64,000 nt of DNA from Myotis daubentonii (lineage: Eukaryota; Chordata; Mammalia; Chiroptera; Vespertilionidae), in the NCBI RefSeq assembly GCF_963259705.1, contig NC_081842.1, positions 39,149,796 through 39,213,795 on the forward strand, written 5' to 3'. Under the pieces are notes generated by a model. It made no database searches, had not been told where the DNA came from, and was given only the letters and a program-made list of their open reading frames with translations. Each line of letters begins with the position of its first letter. The stretch's first letter is position 1. Below are positions 9,995 through 20,224 of this stretch, in pieces. The position numbers and the translations under genes were made by a program.

Positions 9995-10633
9995 TAGAGG
10001 CCTCGTGCACAGGTGGGGGCCGGCTGGTTTGCCCTGAAGGGTGTCCTGGATCAGGGTGGGGGTCCCACTTGGGTGCCTGGCCAGCCTGGATAAGGGGATG
10101 ATGGCTATTTGCAGCTGATCACACCCCCTTCAGGGTGGGGGTCCCCACTGGGGTGCCTGGCCAGTCTGGGTGAGGGGCTGAGGGCTATTTTCAGGCTGGC
10201 AGGTGACTGAAGCTCCCAACCGCTCCTTTCTTTCTTTTTTATTCTGGGCCAGCTTTAGCTCTGAGGCTTGGCTCCAGCTCTTAGGCCTCGGCTGCTGGAA
10301 GCAGGTATCTGGTTTGTTTGTGTTCTATAATCGAAACACTGTTTCAACTCCAGCTCTGAGATCCCAGCTGGCTGAAAGCAGGTTTCTGGGGTTTTGTTTA
10401 GCTTCTATTTTTGTAACAATGTTTCAAACTGCAAGCTCAGAGGCCGGCAGCGGCAGGCGGGGAATGTGGGAGTCCTCCGTCACTGCAGCAAGCAAGCCTC
10501 ATGTTCGCTTCAAGCTGCCTGGCTGCCGGTCGCCATCTTGGCTGGCAGTTAATTTGCATATCACCCTGATTAGCCAATGGGAAGGGTAGCAGACATACAG
10601 CTAATTACCATGTTTCTCTTTTATTGGATAGGA
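9995..10633 (-). mobile_element. HeliBat-type Helitron module C1
   Basis: Minus-strand 5' end TCCTATCCAATAAAAGAG at 10633, with T beyond. The 3' side ends ..GGCCTCTA directly at the TC of module C2, so the normal CTAG is incomplete. The interior is closely similar to 22700-23352, including TTGAAACATTGTTACAAA and AAAGCTGGCCCAGAATAAA. No coding. Confidence 0.85.
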
Positions 10634-10749
10634 TATATTTTCCTTTCTCTAGGGTAGATAACTATGACTGGGATTTTGGGGTTATATGGTCTGTGTATGT
10701 TTAACTTTATGAGAAACTGCCAAATTGTTTTCCAGCGTGGCTAGTACAT

Positions 10750-10903
10750 TTTTATTTATTTATTTTTTTTACAGAGTGAGTAGAAGGGAGGAAGGGAGGA
10801 GGGAAGAGAGAGAGAGAGGGGAGAGAGACACGTCTATGGGTTGCCTCCTGCAGATCCTTCGGTGTGCAGGGTGACTCTAACCACTTAGCAAAACTGGCCA
10901 GCA
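10750..10903 (-). mobile_element. shortened Ves-like SINE
   Basis: Reverse-strand tail (TTATTTATTTTTTTTACAGAG), GA-rich tract, GGGTTGCCTCCTGCAG and a worn head ending AAAACTGGCCAGCAAC. Part of the body is deleted. It sits inside the L1. Confidence 0.7.
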
Positions 10904-11079
10904 ACATATTGGAGTTTCAGTTGCTCTGAGTCCTCACCAGCACTTGATATTATCAGTATATATTTTCTAATTTCAGCCATTCAAATAGGTATGTAGTGGT
11001 ATCTCATAAAGGTGCTTAACTTTAAATCTTCTTTAGCATCACACATGCATGTTTCCTCTTACCTTTCCCTGCCCTGAAC

Positions 11080-11300
11080 CAGTCCATGCATTTCTGTTAA
11101 ATGGATTTTCCTGAACCACAGCACTTATGAGATCCCTTTTGGCTTAAAAACCTACAATGGTTTCCAATTTTTCACTGAATTGAGTACACCTGCCTTGCCC
11201 TGACATGCACAGCCTTACTTTCATAATCTGGCTCCAACTTACCTTTCCAGGTTCATCTTTTACTGTTTTGCTGTAATTTTCACTCCACCTAGTTCTTTTG
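11080..11300 (+). mobile_element. L2 LINE fragment
   Basis: Matches the L2 cadence: AACCTACAATGGTTTCCAATT, then CTTTCATAATCTGGCTCC and ACTTACCTTTCCAGGTTCATC. The coding sequence is long decayed. Confidence 0.6.
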
Positions 11301-12110
11301 CTTCTCTGAGAGTAGGTGCTTTGCCTTCTCTGTCAGTGCTGTTCCAAAAACTGGCTCCTCTGTCCTTCCTTCTGTATCAAAAGCCAACAACCTGAGGGGA
11401 CTGTCCGTGCCCTTCTGTGCCTGGAATACCACCATGAAATAGTAGGCAGTCTTTCCCAGACACTTCCCAGGCTCTGAGAGCACCTTCCTGGACAAATCAG
11501 CAAATCCAGGACCCGGCTGGCATCCCGCTGGGGAGTGAGTCTCCTTTGCTTATAGAGACCAAGAACTTTCCAAGGGATTCTACTGGGCTGCCCTCCCTTG
11601 GAGAAGAGAAGGGAGCTAAGATAAGGGCTAGCCTCTCTTCGGGACATTGCATTCCCCCAGGGAACATTTCCCTCCCCAAGCCCCTTTCTCCTTTAACCGG
11701 TGTCTGAACATTCGAAGGCAGAGTGAATAGATAGCAATTATATATTATGCCTGTTCTCTCAGAGGTTTTTGAAACTTTTTTTGAGTTTAATGATATGGTA
11801 ATTTTTCAAATGAGTTTCCAATAAGGCATGAAGAAGAGCTCTGATAGCTGTCAACAGTATGTCACTTCCCTTCAGTAGTGAAAGCTGAGAGAGAATGTCT
11901 GAATACCATTAATAATTTCCTGATGGAGACTATTGCTTTGATCTCATACCAAACCACTTAGCCTGGTCTTCAGACTCTACTTAGAAGGTTAAAGGGGGGG
12001 GAATGGGGAGATATGGTAAACAACTATTATGCTAAACATTTTTATTTGGTGGTAGAAACACCATTCTCAGTATCAGTAACAACAAACTTGTTCTTTAGTA
12101 TAAACCTCTA
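11301..12110. other. no recognisable feature
   Basis: Overlapping minus-strand frames of up to 104 aa at 11289-11679 have no motif or exon boundary I can support. The rest is plain AT-rich DNA. Confidence 0.35.
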
Positions 12111-12124
12111 AGAATAAGGGAATG

Positions 12125-12599
12125 TTTTGTTGTTGTTGTTGTTAATCTTCACCCGAGGATATTTTTTTCATTGATATTTAGAAAGAGTGGAAGGAAGAGG
12201 AAAGACACAGAGAAACATCAACGTGAGAGAGACACATTGATTGGTTGCCTCCCACACCCGCCCAGACCAGGCTGGAGATTGAGCCTACAACTGAGGTATG
12301 TGCCCTTGACAGGAAAGCAAACCCAGGACCAGTGGTTCTCAACCTTCTGGCCCTTTAAATACAGTTCCTCATGTTGTGACCCAACCATAAAATTATTTTC
12401 ATTGCTACTTCATAACTGTAATGTTGCTACTGTTACGAATCGTCATGTAAATATCTGATATGCAGGATGGTCTTAGGCGACCCCTGTGAAAGGATCATTC
12501 GACCACCAAAGGGGTCGCAACCCACAGGTTGAGAACGGCTGCCCAGGACCCTTCAGTCTAGGGGCCAATGCTCTATCCACTGAGCCAATCGAGTAGGGC
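12125..12599 (-). mobile_element. Ves-like SINE interrupted by SPIN
   Basis: Flanked by the 10-bp duplication TAAGGGAATG at 12115-12124 and 12600-12609. Tail (TTG)n with CACCCGAGGATATTTTTTTC at the left; head GCTCTATCCACTGAGCCAATC at the right. The SPIN-like element at 12330-12541 lies within the B-box half, so the SINE inserted first. Confidence 0.92.
12330..12541. mobile_element. SPIN-like non-autonomous hAT transposon
   Basis: Terminal inverted repeats CAGTGGTTCTCAACC and GGTTGAGAACGGCTG, subterminal GGTCTTAGGCGACCCCTGTG and an 8-bp duplication CCCAGGAC at 12322-12329 and 12542-12549. The ends and interior match the SPIN family, known for wide horizontal spread among tetrapods including vesper bats. 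212 bp, no transposase. Confidence 0.9.
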
Positions 12600-12609
12600 T
12601 AAGGGAATG

Positions 12610-13132
12610 AGTTTAAATGCCCATGCTTGCTCAAAGGAATATTTAAGAAGAAAAAATGAGTTGAGCTCAGCCTTCCTTAGCCCCCTTCTCTAAGTGGGCC
12701 AGGATATTTTAATCATGTTTCCAAAAGCCCATATAAATTCTAAGACAGTCAAGTGACATTGTTAATAATAGCAAATTCATTTCTGGTCAAGTGTGTGATG
12801 CATTCAAGTTACATTCTAGATAGCTTTTTTCTTGTATAATTATATCCATAATGACAGTGTTTAAAACATATTATTTTGTATGATTTAGAGGTTTACCATT
12901 GCAGGACTATTTTATGCCAAAATCTCACTCCTCGGGGACTCATGTCTTATCACAATACCCACAGTCTCAGTGCAGAACCTATACAGTACATAGTAGGGAT
13001 CTATCAGTGTTTGTTTAATAAATGATGAATGAATGAATGAATGAATGAATGAATGCAGAACTCTCAGGAAAGGTCACTAGTGACTCCATTTATTCAGTCA
13101 TTCATTTGTAACTATTTAATGAGTTCTCAGAC
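12610..13132. other. mostly unique; L2/MIR-like 3' end at ~12965-13055
   Basis: GTACATAGTAGGGATCTATC then a run of GAATGAAT at 13026-13055 resembles the L2/MIR end. The remainder is unremarkable. Confidence 0.4.
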
Positions 13133-13191
13133 AGAAAGATATCTTTTCTAATTTTTTTTTTTTTTTTAGTTTTCAAATTATAGCTGGCGTA

Positions 13192-13302
13192 GCTTTTGTC
13201 AGTGTGGCTCAGTTGGTTGAAGCATTGTCCCATACACCAGGAGGTGGTGGGTTTGATTCTCAGTCAGGGCACGTGTGGGAGGCAACTGATCAATATTTCT
13301 CA

Positions 13303-13352
<50 letters not shown>

Positions 13353-13367
13353 ATAGAAAAAAAAAAC
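13192..13367 (+). mobile_element. Ves-like SINE inside the L1
   Basis: AGTGTGGCTCAGTTGGTTGAAGC head, CAGTCAGGGCACGTGTGGGAGG, a CT tract at 13303-13348 and an A tail. Flanked by AGCTGGCGTA (13182-13191) and AGCTGGCATA (13368-13377). Confidence 0.9.
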
Positions 13368-14504
13368 AGCTGGCATACAATTGTATATTAGTTTTAGGTG
13401 TACAACCCAGTGATTAGACTTTTATATAATTTACAAAATGATCACCCCAATAAATCTAATACCCACCTGACACCATATATAGTTATTAAAATATTATTGA
13501 CTATATTTCCTATGCTGTACTTTACTTTCCCATGACTACTCTGTAACTACCCATTTGTACTTCTAAATCCCTTCAGCTTTTTCATCCACCCCCAACCCCC
13601 TGCCATCTTGAAACTGTCAAATGTACCCTGTAACCATGAGTCTGTTTCTGTTCTGCTCGTTTGTTTTGTTTTTTAGATTCTAACATAAGTGAAATCATCT
13701 GACATTTGTCTTTCTCTGTCTGGCTTATTTCACTCAGCACAGAACCCTCCAGGTCCGTCTATGTTGTTGCAGATGGAAAGATTTCATTCTTTCTTTATGG
13801 CTGAGTCATATTCCATTGTGTATATATGCACCACTTCTTTATCCATTCATCTGTTGATGAACAGCCAGACTGCTTCCATATCTTGGCCATTGTAAATATT
13901 GCCACAATAAACCTATGGATGTATGTTTTTTCGATTTAGTGTCTGGGGCTTTTTTTTTTGGATAAATACCCAGCAATAGAATTGCTAGATCCTTCTTTGT
14001 CACTTGCTATAGCTTTTGTTTCAAAGTATATTTTATCTGCTATAAGTATTGCTACCCCAGCTTTTTGTTTGTTTGTTTTGGTTCCATTTTCATGAAATAC
14101 TTTTTCCATCCCTTTACTTTCAGTCTGTGTGTGTCTTTCAATCTGAAGTGAGTCTCTTGTAGACAGTATATGTAAGGATCTTGTTTTGTTATTGATGCAG
14201 TCACTGTATGTCTTCTGATTGGAGCATTTTATCCATTTGCATTTAAAGTAATTGATGATAAATATTTATTGCCATTTTATTACTGGCATTTTTTATCTTT
14301 TTTCCCTTCTTATTAAAGAAGATTCTTTAATATTTCTTAAATAATACTGGTTTGGTGATGATGAACTCTAGCTTTTTTACTTTTGTCTGGGAAGCCCTTT
14401 ATCCGCCCTTTGATTCTCAATGATATCTTTGCTGGGAAGAGTAATCTTGGTTATAGGTCCTTACTTTTCATCATTTTGATTATGTTGTGCCAATTCCTTC
14501 TAGC

Positions 14505-14597
14505 CAATTTCCGGAGGATGAGGCCCAGAAATCAGGATTTTAAAAAGATTACCAGGTGATTCTAATGTGCAGCCAAGGTTGAGAATCACTGGTCTAG
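14505..14597 (-). mobile_element. MER5-like hAT remnant
   Basis: TTACCAGGTGATTCTAATGTGC then AGGTTGAGAATCACTGG matches the right half of the old MER5-type hAT. It lies within the span of the deleted L1, so this stretch may be chimeric. Confidence 0.5.
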
Positions 14598-15374
14598 ATC
14601 TTTAGCTAAGAGAGGCCATTTGTATGAAAGCCATTGGAAATGGCTCAGATGGGCACAAAGTTGGGTAGGCTGGGATCTAAGGGCAGGGCAAACAGTATGA
14701 GCCAGGTTGATGGGGACACAGACATGGAACCTGCCTGCCTGGTCTGTATGGGAGGGCTCAGTGAAGGAACAATGTCCTCTGCCAGCACCGCTGTCTGGGA
14801 GAAAGCTCCCTCTCCAGTTCTGGTCCTGAAGCCAGACACATCAGTTCCTCCCCATATATCCCTGGTGCCTTTCAAGCTGCTGCCCAGAATTGGAGCTCAG
14901 AGGGAGTGAGTCTGAGTAAGTCCATGTGTGATCTTTAAGAGAAATGCTTGAGACTCCAGCAATCCCTGTCTCAGCCACAATCTCCACTGGTATTTACAGT
15001 CAGAAGTTATGGGGACTTCTCTTCCCAGCACTGGAAGCCAGGCTGGGTATTTTGGTGTAGGGCTAGGACCGCTGGATATTCTGGGGGGTCCTCCACACCC
15101 CAGATATCACTCCCGATTTTTAAGTGCCCCCTGTGTGGGACCAGCTTGTTTTGTGTCCCTGGCCCTCCTACCAGCTTCATGTGGCTTTTTCTTTATATCT
15201 TTAGTTATAGGACTTCTGTTCAGTTCGATTTCAGGTGGTTCTGAATGATGGTTGTTCTGTGGTTTAGTTGTAATTCTGATGAGGTGGTGGGAGATTCGAA
15301 GTTTCATGTTTACCTATCTGCCACCTTGACCAGAAGCAAAAAAAAAAAAAAAAAAAAAAAAGAAAAGATATCTT

Positions 15375-16108
15375 CATAGTTATTTAGAATGAATAGAATC
15401 AGACTGACAAAATGCTTGATTTAACATTAATACTTCTTGGACCTGGGTCGTCTGGCAGGGGAGGTGGTGAAGCTGGAGTGGAAGGAGGGCACAGGTTCTA
15501 AAGCATTTACACTTTTCCTTTACTCTGAGGTAACATATGAGCAGTGAGCTACCTTAGCAGCTTACATTCCCTTTGGTTGTCATTTTAGTTCTACACATGG
15601 TGTGAGGAAGGACAGGAGGACTGCTCTAATATTTTCCCATCCATAGGACAGCAGTGGATAAGGGCTTCTAGAGCAATTCATCTCCTCAGGGACCAAGGAT
15701 GGAAGAAAACTACTAAGTAGAACCAAGCTTCTGTTCTCTGAGTGTGTGCTGGGTGCACTAATGGGTGTGATATCATCACCTGGGTTTTTTGTTTTGTTTT
15801 TTTTGCGGGGACGGGGTCGCGTCCCCACCCCCCCCCCTTTATTGATTAAGATTCATCACCTGGTTTTAAGTGCTCTGCGGGAAAGCCCAGCCTTTTGCAC
15901 TTGAGCTACGTAGAATATAAGCCGGGTAATGATAGTTTAAACAAGAACTGCTTTTCTCTTCTTTAAAGTACCCGGAGGAGAGAGAAAAAAAAAAATCAGC
16001 AATTAGAACTAAATATACCTAAAATTCTGTAGGAACAAGGCAGAGTTAAGACTTTCCCTAATAGAAAGGAGAAAAGAAAGACTTTCCCTAATACAAATAA
16101 TCTTCCTT
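15375..16108. other. unique DNA with a small L1-tail insertion
   Basis: At about 15785-15850 a short fragment (poly-T-rich start, GGGGACGGGGTCGCGTCCCC, a C-run, then TTTATTGATTAAG) is flanked by TCATCACCTGGG / TCATCACCTGGT. It reads on the minus strand as the last bases of a bat L1 3' UTR plus poly-A. Nothing else is recognised. Confidence 0.5.
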
Positions 16109-16123
16109 GGAATGGATATTGTA

Positions 16124-16365
16124 TTTATTTATTTATTTATTATTATTTTTTTAATATATATTATTGATTTTTTACAGAGAGGAAAGGAGAGAGATATAGA
16201 GAGTCAGAAACATCGATGAGAGAGAAACATCGATCAGCTGCCTCCTGCACACCCCCCACTGGGGATGTGCCCACAACCAAGGTACATGCCCCTGACCAGA
16301 ATCGAACCCGGGACCTTTCAGTCCTCAGGCCAATGCTCTATCCACTGAGCCAAACCGGTCCCGGC
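16124..16365 (-). mobile_element. Ves SINE (young)
   Basis: Perfect 15-bp duplication GGAATGGATATTGTA at 16109-16123 and 16366-16380. Complete reversed order from ATTGATTTTTTACAGAGAGG to CACTGAGCCAAACCGGTC. Confidence 0.97.
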
Positions 16366-16489
16366 GGAATGGATATTGTAATTTAGTATTTCCCCTTCAG
16401 TATCATTTAGGTTTATACATGTTTATTCAGTATTTAGGAGCCAGCACTTCATGTCATTTACCTCTCTTTTTTTTTTTTTTTTTTTTTTT

Positions 16490-16620
16490 TATCTTCAGTA
16501 GACGTATTCGGGTATCTTATCATTCCCATTGTTCAAAGGGAGCTTTAGGCTCAGCGAGGGTAGAATCTTGCTCAAGGTCCTGAGGCAGTGCCAATGGCTG
16601 GGCATGGTGGGTTCGGGCCC
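16490..16620 (-). mobile_element. worn MIR
   Basis: TTCAAAGGGAGCTTTAGGCTC then GTAGAATCTTGCTCAAGGTCC is the antisense MIR core, diverged. A T-run (16469-16490) precedes it. Confidence 0.5.
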
Positions 16621-17310
16621 CATCCTTCTCACCCCTCAACCCTCATCTCCAACAGCCCTCCAAGCTACCCCAGTAACTATACAATCTACAGCAAAAGCCT
16701 AGCTCCTGAGACTCTCCTCTATCGAATCAAACACCTAATAAACAGCGGAGCTGACGTATGAAGCCAGAACTTTCTGACCGAGTGCTTGGGAGGGTAACCT
16801 CCAGCAGTAACACAACTGCTTTCTCTTAGGCTTCATTTTGAATATTGTATTTCCTTCTAAAATAATCAGGGCAAAACCTCCGGTTAACGAATGCCTCAGA
16901 AGTTTTCTATTTCTTTAGTTGTATCACATAATAGAAATCAGGCAGCTGGGGAATTTAACCACTCCACCATCACCCAACGTGCCCCAACCCTCACCAAATC
17001 CCAGAGGCTTCACAAATTCTTTCAATCTGGGAACATTCACTTCTTTATTGCTCCTTTTTGGCCCTCCCTTATCAGGATTAAACATGTACTGCTCTTTCTG
17101 TTTTGACTTGACTGATATGAACTTGAACTCCTTTCCCTTCTGACAGATGGATTTCCTAGCTTAGCTCTGAATCAGAATGATACTCTATCTTACTTTTTGA
17201 GAATTTTGTGGACTTTGTCATTGCAAATGAGTCAGTGTTTTGGAATTTGCATCTCCTTAAGTAACAAGTATGTTGCCTCATTAAAAAAAAATTACATATT
17301 GTAAGGAATG
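16621..17310. other. no recognisable feature
   Basis: Mixed-composition DNA with short open frames only (up to 74 aa) and no motif. Confidence 0.35.
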
Positions 17311-17311
17311 T

Positions 17312-17510
17312 GTTTTTTAAATATGTTTTTTATTGATTTTAGAGGGGAAGGGAGAGGGATAGAGAGATAGAAACATCCATGGGCTGCCTCTGGCATGCCT
17401 GCCACTGGGGATTGAGCCCAAAATCCAGGCTTGTGCACTGACCGGGAATTGAACCAATGACCCCCTGGTTCATAGCCAACACTCAACTACTGTGCCACAC
17501 CAGCCGGGCA
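17312..17510 (-). mobile_element. Ves SINE
   Basis: ATGTTTTTTATTGATTTTAGAG tail side, GCTGCCTCTGGCATGCCTGCC, GACCGGGAATTGAACCAATG and reversed head ACACCAGCCGGGC. Confidence 0.92.
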
Positions 17511-17519
17511 TTTTTAAAA

Positions 17520-17870
17520 TCAGAATTTTTCAAAGAGAATTCTAGTCCAATTTTTTATATTTTTAAAAAATCTGATTTATTTACAATCAAACCCAGAATT
17601 CAATTAACTAGCATTTATATGATCAGCATTTTCAAAGATTAGAATGTTTTCTGTAGAGATTGACCCCAAGGCAGCTGCACAGTTTTCTGCAAGAAGGTTC
17701 CTCTTTTTTGGCGACAATGAGTCAGATTTATATTAACTCAGAAATGAATTTAAGGAGAAATAAAAACAACTTTGTCATCTAATGAGTAACTGTTTCATCT
17801 TGATTTAATTGATAAAGCAGCAGCTCTAAAAAATAAAACACTGTAGATTTTTCTTTTTTCTTTTATTTTA
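17520..17870. other. no recognisable feature
   Basis: AT-rich, no repeat signature. Confidence 0.35.
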
Positions 17871-17884
17871 AAAGTCATACTCTT

Positions 17885-18049
17885 GCCCAGACGATGTGGC
17901 TCAATGGTTGAGCACTGACCCATGCACCAGGAAGTCACCAGTTTAATTCCCAGCCAGGGCACATGCCCAGGTTGTGGGCTTGATCCCCAGTAGAGAGCAT
18001 GCAGGAGGCAGCAGATCGATGTTTTTATCTTTCTCTCCTCTCTTCCTCT

Positions 18050-18120
<71 letters not shown>
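17885..18120 (+). mobile_element. Ves SINE with long AT microsatellite tail
   Basis: Flanked by CATACTCTT at 17876-17884 and 18121-18129. Head GATGTGGCTCAATGGTTGAGC, body GCATGCAGGAGGCAGCAGATC, then a pure AT dinucleotide tract of about 57 bp (18055-18111) in place of a plain A tail. Confidence 0.92.
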
Positions 18121-18129
18121 CATACTCTT

Positions 18130-18480
18130 AACTTTGCCTTTTTGCATATATAAATATTATATAATTTTTAAAATGACTTCAAGTACTAGTATTTGAAGGG
18201 ATTGCTTGGTTTGTGGGTGGTATGCTAAATTTCAAGGACGTTTAAGTATCTCTAATTCAATTCTTTTCCATAAAATCAGACCTAGTTCTTTATTTTTTCC
18301 CCACATTGACGATGATTGCCTAATAAATCTACCATATACCAACTAAAAACAAACAACTTCCCAAATCTTTTTCTTCCTCAACCTACAACTATCATGGCAT
18401 TTTGTACATTTTAATGACATTTATTAAATGTTGCCTTTTATTGAAGTTATTCTCCTCAAGTTTAGCTATACTTAAGTAAC
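18130..18480. other. no recognisable feature
   Basis: AT-rich unique DNA. Confidence 0.35.
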
Positions 18481-18825
18481 TTCTTGGGTAAGAATCTACA
18501 ACAGTTTCTAGTGGTTCACTGAATTATAGGCTCCTGCCCACCTGGCATGCATAACCATCTATGATCTGGCCCTAACCTGCCCTTTGCAGCTTTATCTTTA
18601 TTTTTTTTTTTTTTCACTGAAACTTGGCTCTTCCTCCTTCTGAGAAGAGGCCCTGGGATTTCCCATTTTTCTTGTGTTAGACTCACACACTAAGTGCCTC
18701 ATAGAGAGATCCATTCCAAAGCCGTGTGTGATCTTCCCAACTGAGCACGTCTCTACTTGTTTCTTATCTTTGCGGCACATGGTTTATACTACACTGTGTA
18801 CTTATGTCACTACTGCCCACTTTGG
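18480..18825 (+). mobile_element. L2 LINE fragment
   Basis: CTACAACAGTTTCTAGTGG, CATCTATGATCTGGCCC and CTTTGCAGCTTTATC follow the L2 order. Diverged, with a T-run at 18600-18615. Confidence 0.55.
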
Positions 18826-18829
18826 CCTA

Positions 18830-19078
18830 AAACGATGATTTTCAAGTTTTTTTTATCTCATGTTTAATAAACTAATTATTAAAATTCTGTGGCACACCAA
18901 AATATATATATTGCCGATCTGACAAAAAAAAAAAAAGGTTTGATTTTGATTCATTCACACCTCACAGTGAATGGCTATTGTTGTGTTGGCTGTCATTTTT
19001 TTATTTGACAATATAAGGGAAAAGAGGTTATTGTACATAAAAATAACATTCTTTCCACCTGAATTGATGCTATTTGTA
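18830..19078. mobile_element. hAT fragment related to 2443-2704
   Basis: GATGATTTTCAAGTTT end, AATTCTGTGGCACACCAAAA, TTGATTCATTCACAC and TTGTTGTGTTGGCTG are shared in reverse orientation with the 2443-2704 element. The right end is lost in a GA microsatellite (19081-19160, about 80 bp). Confidence 0.65.
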
Positions 19079-19080
19079 AA

Positions 19081-19081
19081 T

Positions 19082-19160
<79 letters not shown>
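19081..19160. repeat. (GA)n microsatellite
   Basis: About 80 bp of GA units with two AAAG interruptions. It gives open frames on both strands made of Arg-Glu or Ser-Leu repeats; these are not genes. Confidence 0.95.
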
Positions 19161-19164
<4 letters not shown>

Positions 19165-19508
19165 AAGCAAACAGAGGACAATGAAGGAAAAACAGATAGC
19201 TTGTACTGAAAGTCTAAGCAAGTTTAAAGGAAAATAATGAGCTAAAGGTGTTTAGCTAAGAAAAGAAAGAGCAGAAGAATAGATTTTTTATCTCCAACTT
19301 GTTGAAGGAGTTTCATTAGTGGTCTGATATATTTACTGAATCAGGGAGAAATATCTGCAGTCACTCGAAGTAATAAAGACCCTGGAGAGTAAAAATAAAG
19401 TCAAACTCACTTCTCCCTGAATCTTCCCTCCTCTACTCTGCCTTTCGGAAATAAGATATTGAAAAGAAACAACGCCATCCAGCCTATGTTGGAAGAATAG
19501 CTATTTTA
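19165..19508. other. no recognisable feature
   Basis: Unique DNA. Confidence 0.35.
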
Positions 19509-19509
19509 T

Positions 19510-19820
19510 CTTCCAAACAGAAGAAACATCAATGATAAGAGAGAATCAATGATCAGCTGCCTTCTGATCAGCTGAGTCAATACTCAACCACTGAGCCACA
19601 TCAGCTGGGCTCAAATATTCTTTTTAAAAAAATATATTTTTTACAAATATATTTTTATTCCTCCTTTCAGAGAGGAAGGGATGGGGAGAGAGAGATAGAA
19701 ACGTCAGTGAGGAGAGAGAATCATTGATCAGCTGCCTTCGGCACACCCCCTACTGGGGGTCAAGCCCACAACCCAGGCATGTGTCCTGACTGGGAATTGA
19801 GCAGTGACCTCCTGGTTCAT
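19510..19820 (-). mobile_element. two partial Ves-like SINEs
   Basis: 19510-19611 keeps AGAAACATCAATGATAAGAG and the reversed head CCACTGAGCCACATCAGC, with the middle deleted. 19622-19820 keeps a TTTCAGAGAGGAAGGG tail side through CTGACTGGGAATTGAGCAGTG but lacks the head after CTGGTTCAT. Confidence 0.75.
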
Positions 19821-19821
19821 A

Positions 19822-20224
19822 TATAAAGGAATAACAAGTGCCCCAATGAAAGTGACTTGCTTAAAGGCATTGGATACATTTAGTAGCTAAATTCAGGCAT
19901 CCTGACCCTCTGTAATAACAGCAATAACAATTTTCAGGAGCTTAACTCTAAACACCTTTTCATATGCTGTCTCTCTTTAATTCTCACTGTTTGTGTTTTT
20001 CCTTCTCTCCACCATAAACTAGCCTCTGTCATTCCCAAGGTCCTGACTTCTTCTAGGAGGAGCCTGGGAAATAATTGGTCTTCTGCACAGCATTATCTCA
20101 TAGCACGCACATTCCCACCCACTACTTGATACTGTCATCTTGTGCAGAGGGATTTGTGTTTGCTATCCAAATTCTCTCAGATAAGATACTAGTATTGTGT
20201 AAGAATCAAAATATGTTATTACAT
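19822..20224. other. possible worn MIR, otherwise nothing recognised
   Basis: TGACTTGCTTAAAGGCATTGG near 19850 hints at MIR. The rest shows no signature. Confidence 0.3.

Larger units (their letters stand above)
8939..11025 (-). mobile_element. old L1 3'-region, split by a Helitron array and a SINE
   Basis: Antisense L1 text in three pieces: 8939-9157 (TTTCACTCAGCATAATGCC, GAGTTTCTATAAACACTC), 10634-10749 (GATAACTATGACTGGGATTTTGG, GAAACTGCCAAATTGTTTTCC) and 10904-11025 (CTCACCAGCACTTGATATTATC). Joining the first two pieces across the Helitrons restores the usual L1 order at an A/T dinucleotide. Confidence 0.75.
13146..15360 (-). mobile_element. internally deleted L1, both ends present
   Basis: Flanked by AGAAAGATATCTT (13133-13145) and AGAAAAGATATCTT (15361-15374). 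Reading on the minus strand: 5'-UTR-like DNA from 15337 leftward (starting near TTCTGGTCAAGGTGGC), the ORF2 start at about 14270-14010 (antisense of Leu-Asn-Ala-Pro-Ile type endonuclease region), then directly 3'-UTR from about 13960 to a poly-A at 13153-13167. Most of ORF1 and of ORF2, including the reverse transcriptase, is missing. A run of A at the 5' junction (15339-15362) is odd. Confidence 0.75.

Noticed and set aside
9230..10101. Overlapping 71-155-aa plus-strand frames rich in Gly and Arg
   Set aside because: They follow the ~47-bp repeats and Helitron boundaries. Frame changes at each module; there is no family motif.
18971..19237. 88-aa frame with Glu-Arg repeats and its complement with Ser-Leu repeats
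   Set aside because: Both are readings of a GA/CT microsatellite.
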